Notes under the pieces: generated by a model
The model's database searches: none
The model's input: only the letters and a program-made list of their open reading frames with translations
What the model was told of the DNA's origin: nothing
From: Steinernema hermaphroditum
Lineage: Eukaryota > Nematoda > Chromadorea > Rhabditida > Steinernematidae
DNA: 64,000 nt
Reading direction: 5' to 3'
Assembly (NCBI GenBank): GCA_030435675.1
Contig: CM059622.1
Coordinates: forward strand, 4,650,001-4,714,000
In this document: positions 13,861 to 26,904 of the stretch, piece by piece
Layout: every line of letters starts with the position of its first letter
Position numbering within the stretch: the stretch's first letter is position 1
Position numbers and translations under genes: made by a program

Positions 13861-16094
13861 TATATAACTAGCTGATGATTTTCCAAACCAACATGCCTAT
13901 ACATATAGCCGAGCATCCCGTCACGGAGTGCTGCACGTAGTGCATGCAATGACAAAAACACACTATATGGCAATTAATGCACATGAGTACATATTGAAAA
14001 CAAAAACGGATATAGCAGCCTAAAGCAAGCACTTGCGGAAAAACCGATCAAAAATCACGCCGCGAAACGACTGTCCCGAGAACTCTTTGGCAAGAAGGTA
14101 AACCGCTTCCATTACAGTCGAAGTAGGAAAAATGAAAGGAATGCTGTCGGTAATAAAGAAAGGAAACCACGAATTGGACCCATTCTTTTTTTTATTTTTC
14201 AATAAAAGCTACCTGGAAAGCATGCATTGTGCACGACTCAAGTCTAGATAAATTATGTGCATCTCAATGATTAAACGAAAGTATATTCGCAGTGCAAAAA
14301 ATCACTGCTGTGCGGAAACGCAAACGAGAAACTTGGCTGATTCCAAAAGCGAAGGTGTTACGTATGTTTAGAGAAGCTGGTCAGCCAAAACACACGCCTA
14401 GTGCTTACGGATACATGGACTCTACACAAAGACCAGCACAAGTTGTGGACGATTTGGTCACTCATCTGTGTGGGATTGTGTTAAACAACAATGGAAGGAT
14501 AAGTATTTAGCGTTCATTCGCGCGTTATGCACCAAGAAGAACCAATCGGATGTGGTCACATAGATTCCACTTAATTATGGAAATGAAGCCTCTTCAACCA
14601 TTGGAGATGACTTTCGTTAAATGATCTATAGTTGCTTTTCGCATAGAACATTGAAATACCGAATCATTGATGATAGGTTCCGAGCTACGAGACAAGGATG
14701 TGTGCACCTGAACGGCTTAAGGTCATTTCAACAGTTCACTTTAGGATTTCAACCGTACTCTCAGGGATTTGCTGGGATTTGGACCGTCCCCTTTAGGGTT
14801 TCAACCACCCCTACGAGTCAAACTTTGAAGCGCCGGTAGATATCCCAAAAGGGACGATTGAGATCAAGGGAGACGTTTGAAACGACTCTATGCCATCTGA
14901 ACGCAGGAAGATTATATTAAATGCGCAAATACGATCGAAATATTTGCTGAATAAATATTTCATTCAATGCTGTACGAACCGAATTGGACAATAGGTGCTT
15001 TATTTTTCGTTTCTTTGAGTCTCTATGCCACCTTTATTTAGACTATCATCTGTTCGGCTAATTCAGCACTGCAAAAAAAGGTGGAAAGCTGGAAACTTGT
15101 TGAACATTGTTGCAGAACAGTAATCTCCGATTTACGTCTTTCATCAAAAATAGAAACGGCTTTGCGCAGTCGTAGATTAAGCCTGGATTGATGGTCTCCG
15201 AGAAGCATTCAAAACATCTATTGTTTTGGTGGATTACTGGCCACGTTCTTTGGTCATGCAAGAATGGAGACCAGGAAGCAACTCATGGTGTGCGACTTCT
15301 GGGGTTTTGTAATGTTCCTCATGCAGTAAATGACATCATAAAGCCGTGCAAAACCGACTTCATGAAATTATTGACCTTCATTTAATTCTGATTTTCTCAG
15401 AGCTACAGATATAGGCTGATGCTGTTAGCATGTAACCGAGTTACATGTAGGTTGAGTGCACGCCATTCGGGAACCATTAAGCGGTAAAGTAATTACTATG
15501 GAAAAAACCACATCGATCGGCAAACAAGGCTACTGTAGCATTGGCAGTGGATGATACTGGATGAGATTAATAAGTTTGTGGTTTGCGGAATCGTTACAAG
15601 TTGCATATTTTGTGTGTAAATTTTCTACTAAGATAACGGCGCATATTTCACTACACCTTTCGAATGATCGGTCCAAGGATACTGTGCTTTCAGGGTATTA
15701 ACTCCATCCTCGAATATTATGGAAAGTTATCTAAATATGCAACAGTTGGCTACTCAGAAGATGGAAGAAGTGTGTTTTAAAAGTCCGAAACAGGCGGATT
15801 GTATGCTGTAGAAGACGGTCGGTTTCTGACACCAGATAAAATGTGGACCCGTTGAACCGATCCCAAGCGATTAGAAATCAGATACGTTCTCAGTGTACCA
15901 CATAGACAGCTCAGATGAAACAGGTTCACTGTCACTATGTCTATGAGGATGCTAGGCTTCGCGTTTCTTTACAGTTTTTGACTTATTTTGCTTTCTTGCC
16001 ATCCTTAGCCCTTAGCACAAAGAGAAGGTCGCGACACATATCTTAAATCGCGCGTTTCTTTCTAAATAGCTGTACTGAATTGTTCTCGTAACAG
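13861..16094. other. No supported gene
   Basis: The stretch contains only short frames. A pair of near-repeats (TTTAGGATTTCAACC and TTTAGGGTTTCAACC) lies about 50 bp apart near 14740-14805. A frame at 14292-14510 (+) has a plausible composition but no recognisable family or exon partners. Confidence 0.4.
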
Positions 16095-16096
16095 TA

Positions 16097-16581
16097 CAGT
16101 GGCGGCCACAGAAATAGGTGCAGCTCTTAGGTACGGTTTATGGTTGATTTTGTCGATTTATGGTTGATTTTCAAATTTGCACCAAAATCATAGGACCTAA
16201 ATGAAAAATTTATCGGGCAACAAAATGAGATTATTTATTTTCCACGTGGGACCTACCATGTCGACAGGAGATTCGGCCGACTCATATTTGGCGCGGCGAC
16301 AAAAATAGGCGCACTCAGAATTTTTTTTCTTTTTTGGTGTTTCCCACAAGTTTTCTTGCGTAATGGCATGCAATTTTCTATATATAGCGATTTCCATTGA
16401 TAATCTGCCACTCAGTTTATCCAGAACATGGGAAAATGAAAATTGAGCCGGCCTTTTTGTTCCCCATTAAATTCCACATTTAGTAGGCACCGTATTTCTG
16501 GCGCAAGTTTGAAAAGCCAGGGTAAATTGGCGATCGAAATACCTTTGCCAAAGGGTGCACCTACTTCTGTGGCGGCCACTG
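16097..16581. mobile_element. Non-autonomous Tc1/mariner-type element (MITE), 485 bp
   Basis: The element begins CAGTGGCGGCCACAGAAATA at 16097 and ends with the inverted complement at 16581. The 26-bp terminal repeats (16097-16122 and 16556-16581) match at 24 of 26 positions. TA dinucleotides flank both ends (16095-16096 and 16582-16583), the target-site duplication of the Tc1/mariner superfamily. No ORF inside could encode a transposase, so it would need enzyme supplied in trans. The interior holds a tandem GATTTATGGTTGATTTT duplication near 16135-16175. At about 16294-16318 there is a sequence resembling the terminal repeat (GGCG.CGACAAAAATAGGCGCA), perhaps left from a nested or rearranged copy. 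Confidence 0.9.
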
Positions 16582-16583
16582 TA

Positions 16584-19500
16584 TATAAATTGTATCATCA
16601 CGATTATTATATTTCTGATCACCATTATTGCCTCTATGTGACGTAAACCAAGCAGCCATGTTTAAAGATCGGCATCAAATTCATGAAATGAATGGTGCTT
16701 TGTTTTGTGTTTTCTAGCATACGGAAAATATCTGCGTACAATAATTCGGTTGTGAGCGGTTGCGTTAGTCAATGGTATTCCTACCGTTCTGCTGACGAAA
16801 TGCCATTTGTGAATATCCAATTAACATTGTTTTTCAAGGTGGCGATAACAATTCTTTTGTTCTCTCTGATTCTGCGAACCTGTCTCCGGGGAAAACAAGC
16901 ACAAGAAACAATTGAATCGGAACGCTGCCAACGAGGGGTACTGTAGTCGTGAGGCTAAGAAATGAAAGCTACGCTGAGGTTTTGAATATTTGCTTAAGAC
17001 CTTATCTATGAATGTGTTCATCGTGCAGGCAAAACCCAATGCATTCATCAGATTTCATAAAATTCAGTGCATAACTGCAGATAGGTTCAGCAAAACTTAC
17101 TTCGAAATGAGAAATAAAACGCTGTCATTGAACTTCAAACGATTCGCAAAAAAATCATTGCCATAAAAGCGTCGCCTTTTTGTTTCTGATTGGTTTGTCA
17201 ATTTCTCAAAACAGTTAGTCGAGTGAACGTTTGTTCCTGACCGTCAGCGCATCGTAGCCATTGGAGAAATGATTCCAGAACGCACGGAACACTGACTCAT
17301 CAACAAGGCAGTCACTACCATCCGATCGCTATACCGCTTGGGTGTCGTCTGTAGGTGAAGTTAAAAGAAGATCAACGGTAGCATATTCTGTCTTTTTTTT
17401 GTGTAATCTGAGCATTACTATTTCGGGAACACAAATGGTAAAAAAAACAGAAAAATAGAATTCTGAACCACACTAATCTTCAATTTTTTGATTCATTCGA
17501 ATGTGGAGCAACGGTTATAAGTGGATGATCCGCATTCGAGTTCTTGATAGTGTATTACTCTAGATACGGAACTGTCTTCTGCAATCCAAGTACGGATGTT
17601 ATAGTCATTGTTAAAGAGGCAAAAATTCGTTATGGTAGTGTTATGTAAAGAAGCTAAAAAACTATTTAACTAAAAAACTAGAACTATTCAAAAGAGTGTG
17701 TGCTTTCATTGTGCACTTGGGCATGGTTGACATAGCATGTTGCAGCGCTCTGCAAAACGGTAATATTACATTTCTGGTTGTGAAAGATTTTATGTTAGTT
17801 TTTATGGCGCTCTACGGATACAGAAGAACCATATCATATGGTGACCATATCATTATAAAAACAACTTGAACGTCAAATAAGGACAATAACTTTTCTGCAA
17901 TTTTTGTTGCTTGTGAACTGATAGTCATAAAGTTGCTGATCACTATGTGCTTGGCTACAGCTGAACTGTATAAACTATCACGTTCCTAATGTTTGTGGTG
18001 TGGCTGAGTCAAGAGCGCACTTCTTGTTGGCCCGATTTCCCTTTTGTTTTGGGTGTTTTTTTCTCACGCCTTCGTTTCAAATAAACAGTCTCACGAACTC
18101 TTTTTTGCTTGCGTAGCACAGGAATACAGTACCCCATGGCGGGGTGGGGGACGTCCAACTTGAAAAACTTCACATATTGCTGGGGGGAAATCTACTTCGA
18201 ATGTCTATGAAATTTTGCAAAAGCACATAGCTATCCTTGCAGACAACCAGACAGTCTTCATCAGGAACTGTACTAACCTTCGAATATGTATCTGGCAGCA
18301 GTGCAAACCTTATGACGCTGGGATCCATCTGAAATTTGCGTTGTATTAAGCGCTGCTGAATGGGTGCCGTGTACTACCTATCGCCGTCAAAAGGGTCATC
18401 TGGGAAGGATCCTGCAGCGATGCTCCAATATTTCAGACTATTCATCCAGCTTCACTATTACGTAGTTAGAGAAAGACTTCAATTCGCTGTCGGAATCTTA
18501 TCTAGCTAACCATCGCTTGATGTTACCGTATCTGAAATTCCAGTTATATTAAACGCTGACGTATGGATGTAATTTTATGCCTACGGCCATAAAACGAAGG
18601 GTGATTTGGAATGATTCTTGCTCCGATCGACCGTGGACTCCAGAGCTGTCGGAGAGCCGTAACCTTTCGCCACATCGCCACAGTCACGAACTGGAAATGA
18701 ACCGCTTAGGGCTCTGTGAAAAGTATATTAACGACCTCGTAAACATGAGAACCTCTTAATTTATACAAAGCCCAGTGTGTAGAAATGCACTTTCCGCCGA
18801 AAACCTAATTAACAAGGTTGAATTCAAACACCGATAACAGAAAACATTTTGGGAAGGAAAACAATTTCTTGTAAGGTCAAAACGGTGTAGTTCACATTTT
18901 TGGAACAGAGCTGTGTAAAGGAAAAGGACGAGATTTGCGACCTCTCGGACTTTTCGGTGTTGTTTGCATTATATTGACCGTTGCAACAGCTGGAAAAATC
19001 TATATGTATATTCTACACCCTCTTCTGTGCACTTTGAGAAGAAGATGCTCATGAATAAGAAATAGAAAGAGAATCCGACTTTAAGATCAAATGATTGAGG
19101 TCAGACGAACGTAGCCTTTAGCAAATAGTCTTTCAAGATTTCCAACAAAGCGTCTATGAAGGAAATATGAAATGACCGGAAACCTACTGTTATCTTTTTG
19201 CACCACCAAAGTACGGTACGCAAATATCGCCGATGACTACAGGATCATTTCGGAACACAAGCTGCGCCCACTTGGGCTTGTGACCACAACCGGTGCGTTA
19301 TCATCCGTTACCAATGTAGTCTGGCCTAAAGCTCCACGCAGACAATATTTGCTCAGTGCGGGGATGCCCGATTCCGGGAACATTTCTTGATCGCGGATGG
19401 CAGGTTGCACGAACGAAGTGAGATCAGAGAGACTCGCCCACTTGTGATACCTGCACAAAAGGTCGGCCGAAGTTCGCCCATGTTTAAACAAATAACATGT

Positions 19501-21892
19501 GCCAGTTACTGAGAACGATTACACCCTTAAGCACAACCGTTTCCCCGATTGAATTTTGAATGTAATGTTCAGTTACAAAACACAAAGATGACAGAGAAGA
19601 AATGTTTCCTACTAAAGAGAACCGGCGCGCGACAGACCGTAGGCACACAATTGTTTACCATTAGAGAACGTTAGTTATGTGACCTCTCACGGTTGGCTGT
19701 TAATCGAAGGTACGCACGAACTCAACCGATCTTTGATGCCTTAAAATGAACTATGGTTGAACAACGCTGGCTTAGTCCCACACGTGCAGATATAAATAGC
19801 TAACCATGAATGGAACGGCATATCGATTCAAAAAATAGCATCCATTCCATGAGATCAGGGACGAGCTACTCCAATTTGGCGCCTCTCGCGAAGATACGGT
19901 CGTTAGCGGCATGGTCGTCGTTACGTACGATCGGTTCTTCTCGAGACATCACGGCTCTTCTCGAAAGACGGTGACATTCTGCCGTGGAGAAACGTGCTCC
20001 ACACTGTTTGTACTCTATAGAACGCTAAATGTCAAAATGCATTTCGACATTTCGAGCCTCTATTTTAGGTTTGTTTTTTGTCTCGTATGTGCGAATTCTT
20101 TGGATTGCCTCCAAATTTTCTTGCTTCTGCAAAAACCTTCAAGGTGCGGTCATATAGAGCGCTGTCATCGGTTACTCTCGAAATCGTCAGCCAAAAGAAA
20201 TGCGAATTAGAATGCGTAGGAAGAAGAAGGAACTGCAGTTGATAGTGAGTCACATCTAAGGAACTGCGTTGTGTAAACACACGTCACGAGATGCCTATTT
20301 CGAAACATTCCCACAACCACTCAATTCATTCAAGTCTTATCAATGTGCGTAGGCATTATAAACATATCATGTGGTTCTATTGTTTGACAAACCATGTAAC
20401 AATGAACATAATGTATTGGTCATTGGTCTCTCAAACGTAAGGTATCACTTAATCGTTTAGAACAATGGAATGCATTTACAATGTGATACATGCGAGAAAG
20501 AGGAATTCCACTTCCGCTAAACACTATTCCGATTCAGTTTCTAACACTGTTTCATTATAAAAGGTTGTTGGAAGTGATGTGTTCCAAAAAAGTGGGAGTT
20601 CTTCGCACTTAAATGATGATGGAAAAAAAACTTATTGATCCAGTCTATCTGGTTGCAACGATTTCATTTGGACTCTTCATTTGGTGTCATATCGGTCGAA
20701 TTTTATAGGTGTAGAGAAGCGGTCGAATTTTTCGAAATTCTGGGAAGATCGGCAGGAAGGGTTGCTCTTTCCTCGTATGGTAAAAAACTAGCATCTAACA
20801 ACAATTGAAACTTATATATCCCTATCAATCTGACCGTTCGGAGAGAACGGTGTAAAAGAACGTAGACGAACAGAGAAAATGCACACTTTCGTTTTTAGGC
20901 GCATTTCATCTGCACATCTGGTTTTCAAGAATAGCTTTGAGAACCAGCAATCACACGGCGTGGAAGCCACTCTTATTCAATCAAATTTTGCGCTAAAAGA
21001 TCCTCAAAAAAGGGAGGTGTAAACGTTGTTGCTAAATGTTGTTTTCTGTCATTAGTTGCCATTACGATTTTGCACGATTTATCTTCCCGGATCAATGGCC
21101 TTATGCTGGGCCAGCGTCTCATATATGCACAAAAAACAACAAAGTCACACCATAGCCACTAATGTTCTTGTGGTTTCGGTGAAGTAGACGAATCTTAATA
21201 GAACACGACAATCCGGGTATCGAATCGACGAACAGCTGTACGGTTCGCTGGTGTTCCAGGCCTTCTGGGAGCCGAGGCGATCATCGTGCCAGCAACGACA
21301 GCCACGCTTGACAGCTTACTCATTCAGCGAACTTCAGGGAGAGCGAGTGGACGATCCGACTGATCGCTGAGGACACAAAATAATGACTTCTTCTGATCGG
21401 GATCAAATATAATCAAATGGGAACTAGCAGAATTATCAGTCTGTCCTCTAGGATCACTGGAGCACAATATCATAAAATCGCCCAAATTTTTTATGTAATT
21501 ACTTCTCTTCCACACCTATGGTTAAAGCATCACGTTAGCCTTTTGAAGACAGTTCTCCTTGTGGGGAACGACAATCCGCTTGACGAACACAGTCCTCTTT
21601 TCCCTTTCGATGATTTTGATTGTGCAAAGATTGACTTTTTGACAGTTGACAGTTGACAGTTAACTTGTTAATTGTTAACGCTCGGAAAAGGGTCGGTAGA
21701 GCGGTCGTCACTCGCGGGAGCCATAGTTCCAACGTCCTGTGAAGGAGACCGTCACCTCCACAGGAGTCCCGCACCACCTCATGAAGCCGAAAAATCGCTG
21801 AAATGCCGAAGCCGGGACCTCTCGCCGCTCCGGTAACTTTCTGCCCCGTTCGCTGTGCTTCACAGCTCGTGCCACTTCGGAAATCGCCTCTG
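16584..21892. other. No supported gene
   Basis: This is gene-poor DNA. Somewhat more GC-rich patches occur at 18.5-18.7, 19.2-19.5 and 21.2-21.35 kb, each with short frames but no joined exons or recognisable domain. A GACAGTT microrepeat lies at about 21640-21662. No RNA gene was found. Confidence 0.35.
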
Positions 21893-21919
21893 AGATGCCG
21901 ACAGACTAAAGGAATTCCC
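21893..21919 (+). repeat. 27-bp direct repeat, copy 1
   Basis: AGATGCCGACAGACTAAAGG plus AATTCCC recurs at 22165-22191 with one mismatch. The flanks are only weakly similar (GCCT.T.AG upstream), so a short shared core is all that can be supported. Confidence 0.75.
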
Positions 21920-22164
21920 GTATTCGATTCCGATGCTTTGCCTTGCAGCGAAGCTTGCTTAGAGGTTCTACGTGACGCAATATTTTTCGGTTAGATGAAC
22001 GGTATTTGCAAGATATGCAAAACTTGATGAAATTAAAAGATCACTTTTGAAAACCGTTCTTTTGGTTTCTTGGGTTGAACATGCAGATTTCGCGTTTTGA
22101 CGGTTCCAATTTCTCAAATGGAGGGTCGGCGAGTCACCACTTGTGCCTTTATTGAAATTGCCTA

Positions 22165-22191
22165 AGATGCCGAGAGACTAAAGGAATTCCC
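22165..22191 (+). repeat. 27-bp direct repeat, copy 2
   Basis: This is the partner of 21893-21919, in the same orientation 272 bp downstream. Both lie just beyond the 3' end of the gene at 22486-23756. The origin is unknown. Confidence 0.75.
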
Positions 22192-22485
22192 ATTTGGAAA
22201 AACATTCTTATTTGAAGAGCTTCTTGTTTTACTCGGATGTCTTTTTCTCAGTGTGCATGGAAGTCCTTCGAATAAAAACAGCTTGTTGCCACTGGTTGTT
22301 ATAAGTGTCGGATACGTTTACAAAGATGCAAATATTTTTATTTGCATATTGTTTGCTTCCCAAAAGTGTAGGCCCATTGAACCACAACTAAAAGGAGGAA
22401 ATATAATATGTACTGCAGTCTGAAATAACGATTCCAAACAGAATACAATGTGAAGCATTAGTACATGTCGACTGAGCGAAAAAGG

Positions 22486-23756
22486 TTATGTGGCGTAGAG
22501 GGACGTTTCTAGGTCGTCTTTCATTTCTGCTAAATTTTTCGCGTAATCAATGAGCAGTTCTCCTTCTCTGTTTTGTTCTACGACGGTGACCGCGGTTTCT
22601 GTAAAGTGCAAAGAAAGCTTGTTCTCCGTCGACAGCATCGCGTCCTTGTACATTCCGCGGATCTTCACTCCGTCAAGTACAATCTAAAGAAAGATATCTA
22701 CAAGAGGAAAGGCAAACGTACGAAGAGGATCCACTCCTTATCCGATTTTTCAGTGCCTCTGCACAAAAAGTAGTAGTCGCCGTCGTTCTCAACAAATTTG
22801 ACTTCGTCGTATTTGCGGAGAAGTTTGTTGATTCGGCGCAGCTTCTTGCTGTTCACTTCGAGGAAGTCCTGGCCGGACGGGTTGAAGCGGCGCGTAAGTT
22901 CGCGAGCGTATTGGCGGATGAAGACGTCGTCGCCGATGAAAGCTGAACTCAATGACGACTGAGCCCGATGTGTTGGACGAACCTGCTTCCAGAGGGCGTC
23001 CTTCAGTGGGAACGAAGAAAGTCGACCCCTCGTAGTCCTTCTGACTATTGTCGATGAGGAAGAGGTTGTAAAGGTAGTCGTTCGGAGTGAAGTAGTATAG
23101 GTAGAAGATTCCGTCTTCGGCTTCGACGATGGCCCTTCCGAAGTTGCCGTCTTCCGAGCAGTTGTGGGCGACGAGACGCTTTGCTTTAACGCTGATGTTC
23201 TTGTCGCCTTCGTCGTCGAGAGTAGGAGAGAAAATGAAGAAGGAAATGGTTCCTGGGACTGTGAGGTTGGCGATGACGTGGTCGGTGATCTTCACAATTC
23301 CGGGCCAATAATTTTTTAGCTCCGGTAAATCAAGTAAAGGGAACTCTTCTCGTGGTTCACGGACATATCGTGTCCTCAAAAACTGGAGCTCTCTGACACG
23401 CACGGGGTCCAGATTAGCCAAGACACGAAGGCAGACGAACATCGCCAAAAAGACGAACATGCTCACGATAAAAAGCCAAAAATCTGAAGATGTTTATCGT
23501 GTTATGACCTAATTCTAGTCTAATACTTTTCTCTTTGAGAACGCCCTTTGAGCGGGTATGTTTGCAGACATGAGGATGTCCTTCTCCCGTTTGCTTGGTG
23601 CTGAAGATTACGGTAATTGGCAAAGACTAGACAGACGACAAACCATTTTGGAACTTCAGTAAGATGCTTCGACAGGTCGAGCTCCTTGGTGCTGGCGGTT
23701 TCGGTCAGTTCGCGGTATCCGCTGCCTCGTGGAAGACAAGCTGGAAGTGGCGACAT
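22486..23756 (-). CDS. Predicted type II single-pass membrane protein, 368 aa, family unknown
   Basis: Five exons join in frame: 23756-23644, 23600-23527, 23483-22983, 22942-22722 and 22683-22486 (stop TAA). The introns are 43, 43, 40 and 38 nt and all are GT...AG (acceptors CTTCAG, CTTCAG, TTCAG, TTTAG). The product has a 63-residue polar N-terminal tail ending in a basic cluster (KHTRSKGVLKEK), then a hydrophobic segment at about residues 64-85, then a 283-residue C-terminal domain. Basic residues just before the membrane segment predict an inside N-terminus and an outside C-terminus. The ectodomain has three N-glycosylation sequons (N135, N158, N170) and just two cysteines (C171, C290), which could pair. 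I do not recognise the domain. The start ATG at 23756 has a CCCACC context and follows a TTTCTTCAG acceptor by 22 nt. A shorter model would start at the ATG at 23460 and read the membrane segment as a signal peptide. I prefer the longer model because both upstream introns fit this gene's size and phase pattern. Confidence 0.75.
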
Positions 23757-23778
23757 GGTGGGACGTGGAAGGTGTTCG

Positions 23779-23790
23779 CTGAAGAAATTG
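23779..23790 (-). promoter_or_regulatory. Candidate trans-splice acceptor of the type II membrane-protein gene
   Basis: CAATTTCTTCAG ends at 23779, 22 nt before the ATG at 23756. It matches the nematode 3' splice consensus (UUUCAG). No upstream exon with a good frame is visible, which fits spliced-leader addition. A 5'UTR intron is the alternative. Confidence 0.5.
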
Positions 23791-25229
23791 GCTTATCAGT
23801 CGAGAACAGTATTATAATCATTGCGGAGGGCCGCCCCATTCAAAATTACACAATCAGCCATTCACATAATGAATCAAGGTTACGGTTAGAGGAAAGTCGT
23901 AGTCTTCAAAGGTTACGAAGTATTACAGCTCACGGGGAAAACCACGGTTCTTATAACGCTGCTGAGCCTTAAATGAACGTACTTGGTGATCTTAAAAGCG
24001 ACTAACTCATTTAGTACTTTGACCAAATGGCGCCGTGATAGTCAGTAAACTTTTTATTCCGTAGGTGATAAGGGCATTTCCTATTTGATGAGGGCATACG
24101 ATTGTGAAATGACTAACTGTCAAAAAACGATCGCTGCTCGCTTTATTTCTACCGCTGTTTACTAGCGTCTATGTTATCATCTACCGTCCTCCGCCGCCGC
24201 TCAAAAACATCCGGTATTGTAGTGTACCGTACAATCTAAATGTTTTCCGGTTAATTTTCATTGCTGTAGGAAAAACGTTCAGAGACTTTGGTAGGTGTCA
24301 ATGTCAGTTTGTTTGTGGATCATATTTCGGTCAGGTACGGTATCTTACGGTATCTAGGGGTGTTCGTGATTCGCTTCTGACCAAAGATGGATTGCGTTGA
24401 TAGAAACAAGAGTGCAGAAGAGAGCTGTCGTTGTCAGCTGACTTTGGTATCGGTCTTGGAGACCATGTGATAAAAAGACCATAGAAGAAAAAAACCACCA
24501 CCGCTTGGCTGAGGTTTCTGATTACAGAATCAGAACAGATGGGACAAATTTGGGAACAGATTCCACTAGAATGTATCGAGTCTTAAAGTGCATTCTGTTT
24601 CATAAGGATAGTTACATCCCTACACTCCCCTTATCATTTGAGATCGGCTTTTTTTAGCTCCGCAGTTAACTCTGTAGTTTAGCTGTGTGGTTAAGATCTG
24701 TCTTAACTTCGATAGGAGAGGTACATTTTTGAAGATGTGCGAAATGTTCTCGAAAACAGATCGTCATATAACTAGAAAGCAGGCTGTATCCAAAAGATTT
24801 TGTGAGCAAGGATGAGACATTGAGGGGACAGTTCAGACCAGACAGTCTAAAGTAAGGAATATCACCATCAGCGGCACTATCGAGTAATGATCGTCTACGC
24901 TCTCTCGAACCTGTGCGGAGAGATAGCTGTGGCTGCGTGGGGTGCTGATTTTTCGGATGCACGGACCATATGAGAGTTGTGCAAGCATCCCCAACGTCGT
25001 GGCCTTTCAGGATTCGATGCCTATTTTGATGTGTAGCAGCAATGATCAACTCTTTGATGCTCTTCCCACGACCAAAGCGACCTGTTCCGCTTGTTGCTGC
25101 ACGTTATCAATCTGTCGAGATTATTTTTTAATTCGCGATCACTCAACTTTAATGTCTAAGTCCTGTGACAGGGAAGGTACTGGAATCATGTGCATCTTTT
25201 AAAGCTCTAAAAAATTTTTTTTTTCGAAT
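23791..25229. other. No supported gene
   Basis: A 127-codon frame at 24666-25049 (-) has no recognisable family, signal sequence or splice partners. Near 25090 (+) a CCC..C pattern superficially resembles an insulin A chain but has the wrong spacing. The promoter region of the membrane-protein gene should lie at the left end; no TATA-like box stands out. Confidence 0.35.
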
Positions 25230-25237
25230 CTTGTGAT

Positions 25238-25623
25238 CAGAGATGCCGACTCGGCTCGCGATTTCGCAATCCGAGCCGGCTCAGGCTCGGCTCGGGTTGG
25301 CTCCGAGCCGGCCGTGAGCCGACAATATATACTAGGGAAAATTTCGATCGTTCGCGGGGAGCGGTGATAAGGGCGCAGACGACAAGAGACAATTGGCATA
25401 CAGCGGCGAAGCAACGGGAATCCGATTTTCTCTCGTCGTCTGCTACCGCTCCCCGCGAACAGTCGGAATTTTCCGTAGTATATATGGCGGAAACCCGGCT
25501 CGGGTTCGGCTCAAGCCTACCCGAGCCGAGCCCGAGCTGGGTGGTCCGAGCCGGCTCGGCTCAGGCTCGGCTCGGGCTTGGCTCAGAGGCTCCGGCTCGG
25601 CTCAGGCTCAGTTGGCATCTCTG
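25238..25623. mobile_element. Palindromic hAT-type MITE, 386 bp, with 8-bp target duplication
   Basis: The termini are CAGAGATGCCGACTCGGCTC on the left and the complement of CAGAGATGCCAACTGAGCCT on the right. The 8 bases on each side are identical, CTTGTGAT at 25230-25237 and 25624-25631, the duplication length made by hAT transposases; the CAGAG start also fits hAT ends. The whole element is an imperfect palindrome: GAGCC/GGCTC-rich outer arms, then inner arms with TATATACTA.GGAAAATT..GA, TTCGCGGGGAGCGGT and CAGACGAC on the left repeated inverted on the right. A short centre near 25400-25415 separates the arms. No transposase ORF is present. The GC-rich arms contrast with the AT-rich flanks. 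Confidence 0.93.
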
Positions 25624-25631
25624 CTTGTGAT

Positions 25632-26904
25632 ATATTTCTACAGATAACTATAAAAATGAGTGTCATATCTCGCGAGGAATCTTGGCATCCGTCCATAAGT
25701 CTTATCAGCACACCACTTTATGACTAGAGCGCAAAATCCCACAGATACTAAGTACACAAAGGGCGACGTCAATGAAATCATCGGAATCATCTACGTCCAT
25801 CGACTCCATAAACTCTTTAGATATATTGTATAATTAAATGACAAAATGTTCTTTACTTATCTCTTAACGTTTAATAATTCAATACATATAAATTTGATTT
25901 TAACATAAGTTTATATCTATTTACCTGAATCAGAATTGATGGTTCGTTCGAGATTTTACAAGAGGATAAAATAAATATTTGTTACGATCTCCTAAACGAA
26001 GAGTTATGCGAATAAATAGGTTACTAAACTCACCGTTTCTTTCGCTTCTTTGTTGTATAAATGTATAATCGAAACAGTGTGTTACCTGGAACTCGGCATC
26101 TGAAAAGAGCGCAGTTACTTACACACCAGATCCTAGAGCAGCAGCGAAGCTAACTGATAAGACCAAGAGAACTGAACATGAGCAGATAAGAAGAGAAGAG
26201 TCGGTGTTGTTCGTCATTGAATTACAGCAGATGGTAACGCACTCAGAGGACACATATCACGCAAAGTATAGTTGTGAAACGTGGAAAATTTCGCTAACTT
26301 GGACTGACTGACGACAAGATAGGAAAACGCAAACAATGATTCTTAGGGCACGGTTCTGATTCACTTTTGTAAACAGTGATGCGTTGTCACATCAAACACA
26401 TCGCGCAAGTTTACCCATTCCGACATTCATGCAGTCTTTAAAAAACAACAAGACCAGGAGGTTCCAAAACTGGTCGACCTTTCATCCTTGGCGCAGGTTG
26501 TTTACGTACAAATGGCGCCAGGGTCACCTGATAAGGCAGGCGATCTTTCGTATCGGTCGCTAATACAGCCCGTTAACTGACAGGAACAGTCAGGGAATGT
26601 CACGGCTCTTGTGTGCTGCCCTACTCAGTGTAGTGCGAAAGAGGGGCCGCCAGAGAGAATGCTCTACAAGCATTTCTATGACAATACTGTGTATCATGTA
26701 AAACCAATTTTAAAAAATCGCTTTCGCGCACTGTTGTCAATGTTTAGGACAGTTCTATCTGTCTGTAAACATGAAAGTCTAAGGAAACATGGCGTTGAGC
26801 CAAAAAAATACCATAAACATTGAACATTGAACGGTATCCCACGAAGAGAGTGTCAAACTAAGGGACAAGTGAATCAAAATATTAAGAACGACACCGACTA
26901 TATT
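25632..26904. other. No supported gene
   Basis: This is AT-rich DNA, especially at 25800-26060. A 70-codon frame at 26611-26823 (+) is not recognisable. No transposon ends were found. Confidence 0.4.

Noticed and set aside
24666..25049. 127-codon minus-strand ORF
   Set aside because: No recognisable motif, and no joined exons. The length alone is not persuasive.
25070..25130. CCC...C pattern on the plus strand resembling an insulin A chain
   Set aside because: The spacing from CC to the next cysteine is four residues and no final cysteine follows. No signal peptide or B chain lies nearby.
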